From the NCBI GenBank assembly GCA_003058495.1, contig QBVC01000038.1, forward strand, positions 1-50,796: a stretch of 50,796 bases of DNA. The letters are read 5' to 3'. Positions within the stretch are counted from its first letter, which is position 1. Each line of letters opens with the position of its first letter. This document shows positions 1-8,898 of the stretch, one piece after another. This stretch comes from a gamma proteobacterium symbiont of Ctena orbiculata. Its GTDB lineage: Bacteria; Pseudomonadota; Gammaproteobacteria; Chromatiales; Chromatiaceae. A model generated the notes under the pieces. The model did no database searches. It was given only the letters and a program-made list of their open reading frames with translations, and was not told where the DNA came from. The translations under genes were made by a program, and so were the position numbers.

Positions 1-1014
1 GTACCTTCAGCTATACCCACGACGGTACGGAAAACCTCAGCGACAGCTTCAGCTACCGGATCACCGACAACGACGGCCAGACAGCAGATGCCACGGTCAC
101 CATCAATGTCACGCCGGTAAGCGATGCGACCCCGGTCGCGAACACCGACAGTATCACTGTCGCTGAAGGCGGTACGGCTACGACGCTCGATGGCGGTTTC
201 AGTACCCTATTGAACAACGACACCGGCCTGGGCGATACCCCGGTCACGGTCACATTGGTTAGCGATGTGAGCAACGGTATCCTGACCCTGAACAGCGACG
301 GTACCTTCAGCTATACCCACGACGGTACGGAAAACTTCAGCGACAGCTTCAGCTACCGGATCACCGACAACGACGGTGAGATGGCGGATGCCACGGTGAT
401 GATCAACATCACGCCGGTGAGCGACGTCACCCCGGTGGCCATCGCAGACAGCATCACCCTGGCTGAGGGCGGCACCGCTACCGCCTTGGCAGGCGGATCA
501 ACAACCGTCCTCGATAACGACACCGGCCTGGGCGATACGCCGGTAACAGTCTCACTCGTGGCGGATGCCGTGAACGGTACTTTGATCCTTAATGGCGACG
601 GTACCTTTAGTTACACCCATGACGGCAGTGAAAATTTCACCGATAGTTTCACCTATAGAGTGTCAGATAATGACGGTGAGATCAGTGACGCTACGGTGTC
701 GATTAATGTGACGCCGGTGAGCGATGCCACACCAGTCGCGAATGCCGACAGCATCACCGTTGCCGAGGGTGGGACAGCCACCACTTTGGATGGCGGCTTC
801 AGCACCCTGCTGAACAATGATACTGGTCTGGGTGATACCCCAGTGGCGGTGAGCCTGGTTGCCGATGTGACCAACGGCGCCCTGACCCTCAATGGCGACG
901 GCACCTTCAGCTATACCCACGACGGCTCGGAAAACTTCACCGATAGCTTTACCTATCGGGTGACCGACAACGACGGTGAGTCGGCCGATGCTACAGTTAC
1001 GATCGATATTGTCT
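1..1014 (+). repeat. Tandem 300-bp in-frame repeat, about 3.4 copies
   Basis: Units begin at 1, 301, 601 and 901, with a period of exactly 300 bp (100 codons). The first 60 bases of units 1 and 2 differ at one position only. Units 3 and 4 are more diverged at the DNA level but keep the protein motif. The array probably continues upstream. It encodes the cadherin-like repeats of the overlapping gene. Confidence 0.95.
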
Positions 1015-2684
1015 CAACCAATAGTTCCCCTGAGGCCTCGGACACCGGTTTCAGTGTAATCGAGGATACGGCCTATACTGGCAATCTGCCGACAGCAAAT
1101 GATGGCGATGGGGATGCTGTTACCTATCAGCTGGTGAGCGACCCTGAGCACGGCAGCGCCACTGTCGATGCGAATGGCAGGTTTGGTTATACCCCCGATA
1201 CCGATTACCATGGCGCCGATAATTTTAGCTATGGCGTGAGTGATGGCAATGGTGGCTTCAACAGCTACCTGGTAGAGATTGATGTAGTTGCGGCAAACGA
1301 CTCTCCGGTCATTACCAGTCATGGAGAAAATGAAAATGTTTTACTCGCAGTGGAGGAAAACAGCGTATCTGTAACAACAGTTGCTGCCGATGATCCCGAT
1401 AATGACGCCGTCTCTTTCGCAATTGATGGGGGTGCGGATCTGGGGTTGTTCAGTATCGATCCCGCGAGTGGCGAATTGGTATTTGTCGATGCACCGGATA
1501 CGGAGAACCCGCTGGATTCAGATCAGGATAACCTGTATCAGGTTCAGGTGTTGGTATCGGATGGGAATGGAGGAACGGATCGCCAAACCTTCACCATCGA
1601 GGTTACGGATGTGGATGAGTTTGATGTCGGTCTGTTGCTGGATTTGGAGGCAACGCCCGATACGATATCTCTCGCCGATTCGTTTCATGACAGTGTCGGC
1701 ATCACCGTCTATGCGGAAGATCCCGACTGCAGCAATAACCAAATCACCTACAGCCTGGACGACGATGCCAACGGTCTGTTCGCAATCGATCCCTCCAGCG
1801 GTGTGGTAACCCTGGCTTCTGCCGTGGAGAACCGGGATGCCGAACAGTTCGAGATCACTGTACGCGCCACCAGTGCAGACGGATCATATTCCCTGAAGAG
1901 CTTCAATATCTCTCTTGACGGCGTGATCGAGCCCCCGCCTGAACCGGAAGCGCCGTTCCTGGACGACATCATTGCCGATCTTGGGCCTACAGAACCTGTT
2001 GAACCCGATGGCCCGGTATCCGCGCAACCAGAGGAGGCTACAGGGCCTTCGCCACTGGCGACAGCGGTTGATTGGATGGGGGGGCGGATTCCGGCTGAAC
2101 AGGCCTCCGATGGGCTGGAGAGCGGCGTGGTGTTGGCAACGTCTGAGGACAGGAGCGAACCAGAGAGGGCGGTGATCGATCGCCTTGATGATGGCTTGTT
2201 CGACACGGAAGGTCGAAGCTCGCCCAACCTGGGTTTCATGCAGATTCGATTTACGCCGACAGCGGTGTCTCCTGATAAGCTGCCTTTGATCGACACATTG
2301 AGCAATGATTCGGTCGAGGTGCCGGATACGATCTGGGACCTGCTCGACATCATGAACCAGGAGATGTCGGACCATCGCAGCGAGCAGGCGTCGGGCGATG
2401 GCGTCGTGCTGCAGTCGGCGACCTTCGGCACCCTGGCCCTATCCGCCGGTTATGTGGCCTGGCTACTGCGCGCCGGTGTGCTTTCAGCCAGCCTGTTGTC
2501 GTTTTCGCCCCTGTGGCGACAGGTCGATCCGCTGCCGGTCCTCTCGGCCCATGCCAAGCGGCGGGATGAGAATCAGGAGCGGCTGGAAGAGGCGGATCCG
2601 GACGAGCAGCGGCTGGCGAGACTGTTTGATCGAAAGAGGAAGCCGAAGCACCGCCGTGGATTGTTTCCCGGGAAGGACGCATGA
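1..2684 (+). CDS. Giant cadherin-like tandem-repeat protein, 5'-truncated
   Basis: The frame is open from base 3, so the gene begins upstream; about 893 codons are visible. The first 338 codons are 100-residue repeats of a VCBS/cadherin-like fold (motifs FSYTHDG, DSFSYRITDNDGE, NNDTGLGDTP). More divergent cadherin-like domains follow to about base 1925, rich in DxD/DxN residues that usually bind calcium. An acidic, proline-rich linker comes next, then one hydrophobic segment (GYVAWLLRAGVLSASLLSF, around bases 2448-2504) and a charged tail ending in Arg/Lys clusters. I infer a periplasmic or surface repeat stalk anchored in the inner membrane by the C terminus with a short cytoplasmic tail. 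No RTX nonapeptides or type I secretion signal are seen. Its stop overlaps the start of the GGDEF-EAL gene (ATGA). The exact role (adhesion, matrix binding, sensing) is unknown. Confidence 0.85.
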   Translation, partial: TFSYTHDGTENLSDSFSYRITDNDGQTADATVTINVTPVSDATPVANTDSITVAEGGTATTLDGGFSTLLNNDTGLGDTPVTVTLVSDVSNGILTLNSDGTFSYTHDGTENFSDSFSYRITDNDGEMADATVMINITPVSDVTPVAIADSITLAEGGTATALAGGSTTVLDNDTGLGDTPVTVSLVADAVNGTLILNGDGTFSYTHDGSENFTDSFTYRVSDNDGEISDATVSINVTPVSDATPVANADSITVAEGGTATTLDGGFSTLLNNDTGLGDTPVAVSLVADVTNGALTLNGDGTFSYTHDGSENFTDSFTYRVTDNDGESADATVTIDIVSTNSSPEASDTGFSVIEDTAYTGNLPTANDGDGDAVTYQLVSDPEHGSATVDANGRFGYTPDTDYHGADNFSYGVSDGNGGFNSYLVEIDVVAANDSPVITSHGENENVLLAVEENSVSVTTVAADDPDNDAVSFAIDGGADLGLFSIDPASGELVFVDAPDTENPLDSDQDNLYQVQVLVSDGNGGTDRQTFTIEVTDVDEFDVGLLLDLEATPDTISLADSFHDSVGITVYAEDPDCSNNQITYSLDDDANGLFAIDPSSGVVTLASAVENRDAEQFEITVRATSADGSYSLKSFNISLDGVIEPPPEPEAPFLDDIIADLGPTEPVEPDGPVSAQPEEATGPSPLATAVDWMGGRIPAEQASDGLESGVVLATSEDRSEPERAVIDRLDDGLFDTEGRSSPNLGFMQIRFTPTAVSPDKLPLIDTLSNDSVEVPDTIWDLLDIMNQEMSDHRSEQASGDGVVLQSATFGTLALSAGYVAWLLRAGVLSASLLSFSPLWRQVDPLPVLSAHAKRRDENQERLEEADPDEQRLARLFDRKRKPKHRRGLFPGKDA

Positions 2685-5600
2685 AGTTTCGAATCAGTCC
2701 GACGATCAAGATCACCTTTGGACTGGTATTGTTGACCCTGAGTATTCTCCTGCTCGGTCGCCTTGTCGGTTTCGTGCCGGACGAAGAGAAAACCGTGCTG
2801 CAGGCAAGAAAGCAGTTCTGCGAATCTCTCGCCGTTCAGGTCTCCTCGGCGGCGAGCAAAAATGATCTGCAGATTCTGCGTACAACCCTGGAGTCGGTTG
2901 TGGAGAGAAACGACGATATCCTCTCCGCGGCACTGAGCAATAACCGGGGTGTATCCCTGGTTGCGGGCGAGCACGAGAAGCACTGGGTGAATGTACCCCT
3001 GGATCGATCCACTTCGACCCACGTGCGGGTGCCGATTATGGCGAAGGAGAACCGCTGGGGGACCCTGGAAGTGGCGTTTACGCCCCTGAGCAAGGAGAGC
3101 CGCCTGCCGTTGGGCACCCTGGGTGGATTGTTGCTCTTCGTCGCCCTGCTGGGTTTTGTTCTCTACATGATCTTCATCAAGCGGACCCTGCGCGAACTTG
3201 ATCCCAAGGCGGTGATCCCGGAGCGTGTCCGCTCCGCCTTCAATGCCCTCTCCGAGGGGCTGATCATCCTGGATGAGAAAGACCAGATCATACTGGCCAA
3301 CGACTCCTTCACCGAAAAGATCAATAAACAGGAGGATGCCTTGATCGGCCTGCGGGCGGACGAGTTGGCATGGCGCAAAAGGGAGAAAGGGGTCAAGGCG
3401 GATGTCTTTCCCTGGCGCACCAGCATGCAGAGCATGGAGCGTAAGACGGGCATCCCGATGCACCTCCAGCTGGAGAACAGCTCCGAACGGACATTTTCGG
3501 TCAATACCGCGCCGATCTTCGATGGCAAGGGCAGGCCGCGTGGCGTGCTGGCGACCTTCGATGATATGACCGACCTGGAGAAAAAGCACCGGGAACTCCA
3601 ATCAACGCTTGAAAAACTGCGTACATCGGAGAAGGCGCTGCGGGACAAGACCGTGGAGCTCGAGCTGCTGGCGACCCGCGATCCGCTGACCGGGTGCTAC
3701 AACCGGCGGGCATTTTTCGAAAAATATGGTGCCTTGTACAAGTCCGCCGTCAGGGAGAGCAGCGGCTTGGTCTTCATGATGATCGATATCGACGATTTCA
3801 AGACGATCAATGACCAGTTTGGCCATGCCAACGGCGACAAGGTGATAAGGTTCATCGCCGAAACCCTGCTCGTCAACTCACGGCCTGAAGATGTCGTTGG
3901 ACGATACGGGGGTGAGGAGTTCTCCCTGGTCATGCCGCATGCGGATCGGGAGCAGGCAGTCGTGCTTGCCGAGCGACTGCGCAACGAGATTCAGCAGAAG
4001 GGCTATGATCTCTTCACTGACAACCGCACGGTCACAGCAAGCTTCGGTCTGGCGCAGCTTGCGGATGGTGTGGAGGATCAGATGCAGCTTATCAGCAATG
4101 CCGACGATGCCCTCTATCTCGCCAAGGAGCAGGGCCGCAACCGTGTCATCTTCTGGGATGGCGACATGACCACGCGGGAACGTGCGGTCGAACAGGCGAA
4201 ACGCGAGGAGTTTGAGCGACGCATGGCGTTGGCCAACGGTCAGAGTGACAAGATCCTCCAGGGTGAGGTACACAGGCTGGAGGACCTGGTGCGAAACCTG
4301 GAATCGGAACTCGAATACAGCCGGGAAGAGATAAAGCGCCGTGAAGGAAAGGATGAACTGACGGGGCTGCCCAACAGGATTATATTCTCTGATCGGATAC
4401 TTCAGGTTCTCGCCAGATGCAAGCGTTATGAGAAATCGGCTGCCCTGGTCTCCATCGACATAGACGATTTCAGCAGTATCAACGAGGCATTTGGCTTCTC
4501 CAACGGTGATCGAATTCTCAAGGTCATATCGTCCAGACTGGTCGATACCCTGCGCATCACCGATACCGTCGCCGTCATAGATCAACAGGACGATAAAGAG
4601 TCATCCACCATTTCCCGTGTGAATAATGACGAGTTCGCGCTGATTCTGACCGACGTAAACGACATCGAATCGATTACCTGGGTCATTCGCCGTCTTCTCA
4701 ACGGTTTGAAAAAGCCGATCGAGGTCAATGATCAAGAGCTGTTTGTATCGTTCAGTGTCGGCGTCGCGCTCTATCCGCATGATGACGATACCCCGGCCGG
4801 ACTGATGCACAAGGCGGGTTCGGCCCGGTTTGCCGCCAAGCGTGAGGTCGGTAGCAACAACATTCACTTCTTCTCGCCGGACATCAACCGTGATGCCTAT
4901 CACAAGGTATGGCTGGAGAGCCAGCTGCACAAGGCGATCGTACGCGCTCAATTTGAGTTGGTCTATCAGCCCAAGTTCGACCTGAAGAGCGGGCGTATCG
5001 TCTCCTTGGAGGCGCTGGCGCGGTGGCCTCACGCCAAGGTCGGTTTGATACCTCCCGCTGAGTTTATTCCCGTCGCGGAAAGTACGGGATTGATACATAA
5101 GCTGGGTATCTTGGTGTTGCGACAGGCAATCCAGGACCTGAAAGTCTGGCATCAAGCGGGATTCGATGATCTGAGAATCGCGGTCAATCTGTCTGCCGTG
5201 CAGTTGCGTAAATCGAAACTCACACAGAAGGTGCTTGAGAGCTGTGAACAGGCAGGTGTTGCACCAGGTCATCTGGAACTTGAGATAACGGAAAGCGCTT
5301 TGGTGGAGAACTTCAAACAAACGGCTTCTGTCATGCAGGCCATGAGCGAGGCCGGCATTCACTTTGTGCTGGATGATTTCGGCAAGGGCTTTTCGTCTCT
5401 CAGCTATCTCAGGACATTGCCGATCGACGCGATCAAGATAGACCATTCATTTATCGAAGACACCCTGCCGAGTGAATACGATCAGACCATCATCAATGGC
5501 ATCATCTCCCTGGCAAGGGGGCTGCACTTGCGGGTCACCGCGGAGGGCGTTGAGACCGAAAGCCAGAAAAAGGTGCTTTCCAAGCTCGGTTGCGATGAGG

Positions 5601-5689
5601 TCCAGGGAACGCTCTATTGCGAGCCTGTCGCCATGGAGCAGGCGTTGTCACTGCTTGAAAGCCATAATCGGCCTGCCGGCGGGCAATAA
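2681..5689 (+). CDS. Membrane PAS-GGDEF-GGDEF-EAL cyclic-di-GMP enzyme
   Basis: 1002 residues. An N-terminal membrane segment (about 9-28) and a second (about 147-167) bracket a roughly 115-residue periplasmic domain. A PAS-like domain (about 186-300) and a short coiled coil follow. GGDEF domain 1 has an intact signature GGEEF (410-414) and an RxxD inhibitory site (RPED, 401-404), so diguanylate cyclase activity with product inhibition is predicted. A second coiled coil leads to GGDEF domain 2, whose signature is NNDEF (648-652) and is probably inactive. The EAL domain keeps EAL (777-779), the NLS, ELEITES, DDFGKG, IKID and AEGVETE motifs, so phosphodiesterase activity is also plausible. The start ATG overlaps the repeat-protein stop as ATGA, implying coupled translation. 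Known biology: such enzymes make or break c-di-GMP, often to control adhesion. Direct control of the upstream protein is inference. Confidence 0.93.
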   Translation: MKFRISPTIKITFGLVLLTLSILLLGRLVGFVPDEEKTVLQARKQFCESLAVQVSSAASKNDLQILRTTLESVVERNDDILSAALSNNRGVSLVAGEHEKHWVNVPLDRSTSTHVRVPIMAKENRWGTLEVAFTPLSKESRLPLGTLGGLLLFVALLGFVLYMIFIKRTLRELDPKAVIPERVRSAFNALSEGLIILDEKDQIILANDSFTEKINKQEDALIGLRADELAWRKREKGVKADVFPWRTSMQSMERKTGIPMHLQLENSSERTFSVNTAPIFDGKGRPRGVLATFDDMTDLEKKHRELQSTLEKLRTSEKALRDKTVELELLATRDPLTGCYNRRAFFEKYGALYKSAVRESSGLVFMMIDIDDFKTINDQFGHANGDKVIRFIAETLLVNSRPEDVVGRYGGEEFSLVMPHADREQAVVLAERLRNEIQQKGYDLFTDNRTVTASFGLAQLADGVEDQMQLISNADDALYLAKEQGRNRVIFWDGDMTTRERAVEQAKREEFERRMALANGQSDKILQGEVHRLEDLVRNLESELEYSREEIKRREGKDELTGLPNRIIFSDRILQVLARCKRYEKSAALVSIDIDDFSSINEAFGFSNGDRILKVISSRLVDTLRITDTVAVIDQQDDKESSTISRVNNDEFALILTDVNDIESITWVIRRLLNGLKKPIEVNDQELFVSFSVGVALYPHDDDTPAGLMHKAGSARFAAKREVGSNNIHFFSPDINRDAYHKVWLESQLHKAIVRAQFELVYQPKFDLKSGRIVSLEALARWPHAKVGLIPPAEFIPVAESTGLIHKLGILVLRQAIQDLKVWHQAGFDDLRIAVNLSAVQLRKSKLTQKVLESCEQAGVAPGHLELEITESALVENFKQTASVMQAMSEAGIHFVLDDFGKGFSSLSYLRTLPIDAIKIDHSFIEDTLPSEYDQTIINGIISLARGLHLRVTAEGVETESQKKVLSKLGCDEVQGTLYCEPVAMEQALSLLESHNRPAGGQ

Positions 5690-5780
5690 GCGTTTTCTTA
5701 CCACCTTGTTACAAATGCACAGTCGCGCTGCGATAGGTATAGTGGCGCGTGAGATCCCTGGCCTGCAACGGAGTTTTATC

Positions 5781-6836
5781 GTGCATTTGAGCTGTCGCAT
5801 ACTGTTGCTCTTTTTCCTGTTCGCCGGCGTGAGCGCCTGTGACCGGGGACCCGGGGATCATCAGCAGACCCTGCTTGTTTTCGGCACCCTGCTCGATATC
5901 AAGGCCTACACCGACAAACCGGATGAGTTTGCCGCCGCGGTCCGGGGGCTGGAGCAGACCTTCCAGATGATGCACCGGGAGTGGCATGCCTGGAAGGGGG
6001 ATGGAGAGCTGGTTCGGCTCAACCGGGCGATTGCCCGGGGCGACGCCATGCGCGTTACCCCGGAGCTGGCTGACCTGTTGCGGCAGGCCAAGCGCCATGC
6101 GCAGCAGAGCGACCACCTCTTCAATCCGGCGATCGGCCGCCTGGTCGCGTTGTGGGGGTTTCACAGCGATGAGCCTCCGGCTGGGCCGCCCCCCGATGCG
6201 AGCCGAATCGCGGCGTTGATCGCGCAGGCCCCGGCCATGTCCCAGCTTGTATTCGAGGAGAATCGAATCCGCGCCTCGAATCGGGCGGTCGCGCTGGACC
6301 TGGGGGCGTTCGCCAAGGGTTACGCCTTGAATCTCGCGATACGGCGCCTGCAGGCGTTCGGCATCGGCAATGCGATTGTCAACGCGGGTGGCGATCTCTG
6401 TGTCTCCGGCCGCCATGGCGATCGGCCCTGGGCGATCGGCATTCGCCACCCCCTGGGTGAGGGTGTGATCGCCTCGGTTGAGGTGGCGGACGGTGAGTGC
6501 GTGCTTACATCGGGGAATTACGAGCGCTATCGCGAACATGAAGGTATACGCTATGCCCATATCATCGATCCTCGTTCGGGCTACCCGGTGAGGCACGTGG
6601 CCTCGGCGACGGTGATCAGCAGGGACGGGGGGCTGGCCGATGCCGCGGCAACCGCCTTGAGTGTCGCCGGTCCGCAGCAGTGGCATAGGATCGCAGCGCA
6701 GATGGGTTTGGCCGAAGTGATGCTGGTGGATGAGAACGGTGCGGTCCATGTTTCGCCGCGGATGGGTCAACGGATCGAGTTTCAGCAACCCATCGACCGG
6801 GTCTTGGTCTCCGCGCCGCTGCAATCCCAACCCTGA
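5781..6836 (+). CDS. apbE: FAD:protein FMN transferase, ApbE family lipoprotein
   Basis: 351 residues. Transfers FMN from FAD to a Thr or Ser of target flavoproteins such as Nqr/Rnf subunits in the periplasm. The chosen GTG start has GGAG about 7 bases upstream and gives a lipoprotein signal ending in LFAGVSAC, with the Cys as lipidation site. The open frame runs further upstream into the EAL gene, but that would bury the signal peptide. Family signatures visible: FGTLLDIKAY near the N terminus, LDLGAFAKGYAL, NAGGD, HIIDPRSG and DAAATALSV with the metal-binding Asp/Thr. No Nqr, Rnf or nitrous-oxide genes are in the window, so the target is unknown. It lies 91 bases after the EAL gene on the same strand and ends 7 bases from convergent bioA. 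Confidence 0.93.
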   Translation: MHLSCRILLLFFLFAGVSACDRGPGDHQQTLLVFGTLLDIKAYTDKPDEFAAAVRGLEQTFQMMHREWHAWKGDGELVRLNRAIARGDAMRVTPELADLLRQAKRHAQQSDHLFNPAIGRLVALWGFHSDEPPAGPPPDASRIAALIAQAPAMSQLVFEENRIRASNRAVALDLGAFAKGYALNLAIRRLQAFGIGNAIVNAGGDLCVSGRHGDRPWAIGIRHPLGEGVIASVEVADGECVLTSGNYERYREHEGIRYAHIIDPRSGYPVRHVASATVISRDGGLADAAATALSVAGPQQWHRIAAQMGLAEVMLVDENGAVHVSPRMGQRIEFQQPIDRVLVSAPLQSQP

Positions 6837-6843
6837 CCCGACC

Positions 6844-8139
6844 CTAAATGCCGATCGGGCACCTCTCAACCACATCGACAACCGCCGCGGTCAGGGTGTT
6901 GAGGTCGTCCTCATCGATGATGTAAGGGGGCATCAGGTAGACCAGCTTGCCGAAGGGCCTCACCCATACCCCGGCATCGACGAAACAGGGTTGAACCTGC
7001 TGCATATCCACGGGCCTCTTCAACTCCACCACCCCGATCGCGCCCAGGACGCGAACCTCGTCCACCTGGGGCAGTTCGCGGCAGGGCGCAAGCCCGTTCT
7101 GCAGCCCCAGTTCGATGGCCTTGATCCGCTCCTGCCAGGGAGAGTCCAGGAGCAGCTCCAGGCTCGCCAGGGCGGCGCTGCAGGCAAGGGGGTTGGCCAT
7201 GAAGGTGGGGCCGTGCATGAAAAGCCCGGGATCACCCTGGCTGATGGTATTGCTGACCTCCTCCGTGGTCAGGGTCGCCGCCAGGCTCATGGTGCCGCCG
7301 GTGAGCGATTTACCGATACACATGATATCGGGGGTGATCGCGGCGTGCTCACAGGCAAACAGCTTGCCCGTGCGACCGAAACCGGTGGCGATCTCGTCCA
7401 GGATCAGAAGCACGCCGTATTGATCGCAGAGACTGCGTACCTCCTTCAGATACTCGGCGGAGTAGAAGCGCATGCCGCCGGCCCCCTGGACGATGGGTTC
7501 CAGGATCACCGCCGCTATCTGTGCGTGGTTCTTCTTGAGTTTTTTGCGCAACGCCTTGGCGCCGTCCCCCTTGCAGGGGTGGCCGAAGTAGCAGCTGGGG
7601 GCGTCGACGAAGATCTGTTTCGGCAGGATTTCAGAGAACAGATTGTGCATCCCGGTCTCCGGGTCGCACACCGACATGGCGCCGAAGGTGTCGCCGTGAT
7701 AGCCCCTGCGGATGGTGAGGAAACGCTGCTTTTCCGGCTGATCCTTGTCGTGCCAATACTGAATGGCCATCTTCATGGCCACCTCCACCGAGACCGAGCC
7801 CGAATCGGCAAAAAAGACGGTCTGCAGCGGTCCCGGGGTGATCTCGATCAGTCTTCTCGCCAGGTCGGCGGCGGGCTTGTGGGCGAGGCCGCCAAACATC
7901 ACATGGGGCATGGACTCGAGCTGTTCCCCGATCGCCCGCTTCAAGCGGGGATGGTTGTAGCCGTGAATGGCGCACCACCATGAGGACATGCCGTCGATCA
8001 GCTCCCGGCCATCCGCCAGGCGCAGCCGCACCCCATCGGCCGAAACCACCGGATAGGTCGGCAGGTCCGCGCCAATGGCACTGTAGGGGTGCCAGATATG
8101 CCGTTTGTCGAATTCGAACCAGTCCAAGTTATCACTCAT
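6844..8139 (-). CDS. bioA: Adenosylmethionine-8-amino-7-oxononanoate aminotransferase
   Basis: 431 residues, the usual BioA length. A PLP enzyme that converts KAPA to DAPA in biotin synthesis using S-adenosylmethionine as amino donor. Visible family features: IWHPYSAIG and the SSWWCAIHGYNHP stretch near the N terminus, MPHVMFGGLAH, the class III aminotransferase LILDEIATGFGRTG block, and the PLP lysine K277 in CIGKSLTGG. The ATG start has no clear Shine-Dalgarno sequence. bioB, bioF, bioH, bioC and bioD are not nearby, so the pathway is split on this chromosome. The upstream 476-base gap presumably holds its promoter; I could not identify a BirA-type operator there. Confidence 0.96.
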   Translation of the reverse strand: MSDNLDWFEFDKRHIWHPYSAIGADLPTYPVVSADGVRLRLADGRELIDGMSSWWCAIHGYNHPRLKRAIGEQLESMPHVMFGGLAHKPAADLARRLIEITPGPLQTVFFADSGSVSVEVAMKMAIQYWHDKDQPEKQRFLTIRRGYHGDTFGAMSVCDPETGMHNLFSEILPKQIFVDAPSCYFGHPCKGDGAKALRKKLKKNHAQIAAVILEPIVQGAGGMRFYSAEYLKEVRSLCDQYGVLLILDEIATGFGRTGKLFACEHAAITPDIMCIGKSLTGGTMSLAATLTTEEVSNTISQGDPGLFMHGPTFMANPLACSAALASLELLLDSPWQERIKAIELGLQNGLAPCRELPQVDEVRVLGAIGVVELKRPVDMQQVQPCFVDAGVWVRPFGKLVYLMPPYIIDEDDLNTLTAAVVDVVERCPIGI

Positions 8140-8615
8140 ATCAACTGAGATGTCCCGAAAAAAGTGAGGGTCTTGACAGCTACAGCGAGTCTTGAGGCGA
8201 TCTATTGCCAGATCATCTCGCCGGCCATGAACAGGCCTGTCTTAATTGGTCTTCTAGTGTACTCGCGCATGTTACAGCAATATGAACTCGCGGCGTAATA
8301 GACAGCGCCCCTGGCCCAACCGGGGCAAGCGACTGATCGCTTGAATATTATTCCTTAAAATCAGTGTCTTAAATACACAAATCCGGCGTGCTGCAAGGCG
8401 CCTTGCGGGCGCAGGGAGAAATCCCGCGCCTGCCTGGCCGCAAGACGTTCAGCGGCGGGTGAGAGGTTAGCAAAAAAAATGAGGATGTTGGCGAGTTTTT
8501 TTTATTCGCTTTCTATGTTACCAATGGGGTTTGAGATGATGAGTGGTTTTAGCCATAAATAAACGGCCCGGCGGGTCCCTGACGAAGATCCCAGCCATAA
8601 CAAGAGGAGAAAGAT
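8140..8615. other. 476-base gap with three consecutive hairpins
   Basis: No credible gene. It must contain the bioA promoter (minus strand) and the leader of the CDGSH gene (plus strand). Three compact inverted repeats stand in a row. The first is the perfect 14-bp palindrome gcaaggcgccttgc (8393-8406). The second is ggcgc-a-ggga / tccc-gcgcc closed by gaaa (8408-8430). The third is gccgc / gcggc with a 10-base loop (8437-8456). Runs of eight A and eight T follow at about 8472-8503 without a GC stem directly before the T run, so a classical terminator is not evident. It does not match a riboswitch class I recognise. Confidence 0.5.
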
Positions 8616-8861
8616 ATGGATAAACCAGTAGTAGCCGCAAAACAGCCCATCGATGTGGAACTCGTCGCAGGCAGAGAGTATTGGTGGTGCGCATGCGGGC
8701 GTTCATCCAACCAGCCCTTCTGCGATGGCTCACACCAGGGAACGGGAATTGAACCCCTCGGATTCAAGGCTGAAAAGAACGGCGAGGCCTGGCTCTGCCG
8801 TTGCAAACAGACGAAGAACCCTCCCTACTGCGACGGCAGTCACAAACAGGTTGAGGATTGA
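8616..8861 (+). CDS. Double CDGSH iron-sulfur domain protein
   Basis: 81 residues. Two consecutive CDGSH motifs are seen. Motif 1 has C25, C27, C36 and H40 ([16 protein letters not shown]). Motif 2 has C61, C63, C72 and H76 ([16 protein letters not shown]). Each should bind one 2Fe-2S cluster by three Cys and one His, as in mitoNEET relatives. There is no membrane segment, so it is a soluble bacterial protein. AGGAG lies about 8 bases before the ATG. The physiological partner of bacterial CDGSH proteins is mostly unknown; electron transfer or cluster handling is the family expectation. It stands alone, between bioA and a minus-strand cyclase. Confidence 0.93.
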   Translation: MDKPVVAAKQPIDVELVAGREYWWCACGRSSNQPFCDGSHQGTGIEPLGFKAEKNGEAWLCRCKQTKNPPYCDGSHKQVED

Positions 8862-8898
8862 GAGTCGCTAACCCCGGTGCATTGGCGTGGCGGGGAGT

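Noticed and set aside
1-1014. CRISPR-like array
   Set aside because: The repeats are 300-bp protein-coding units with no spacers.
5472-5780. Upstream extension of the apbE frame into the EAL gene
   Set aside because: Would place the lipoprotein signal internally; GTG at 5781 has a good ribosome site.
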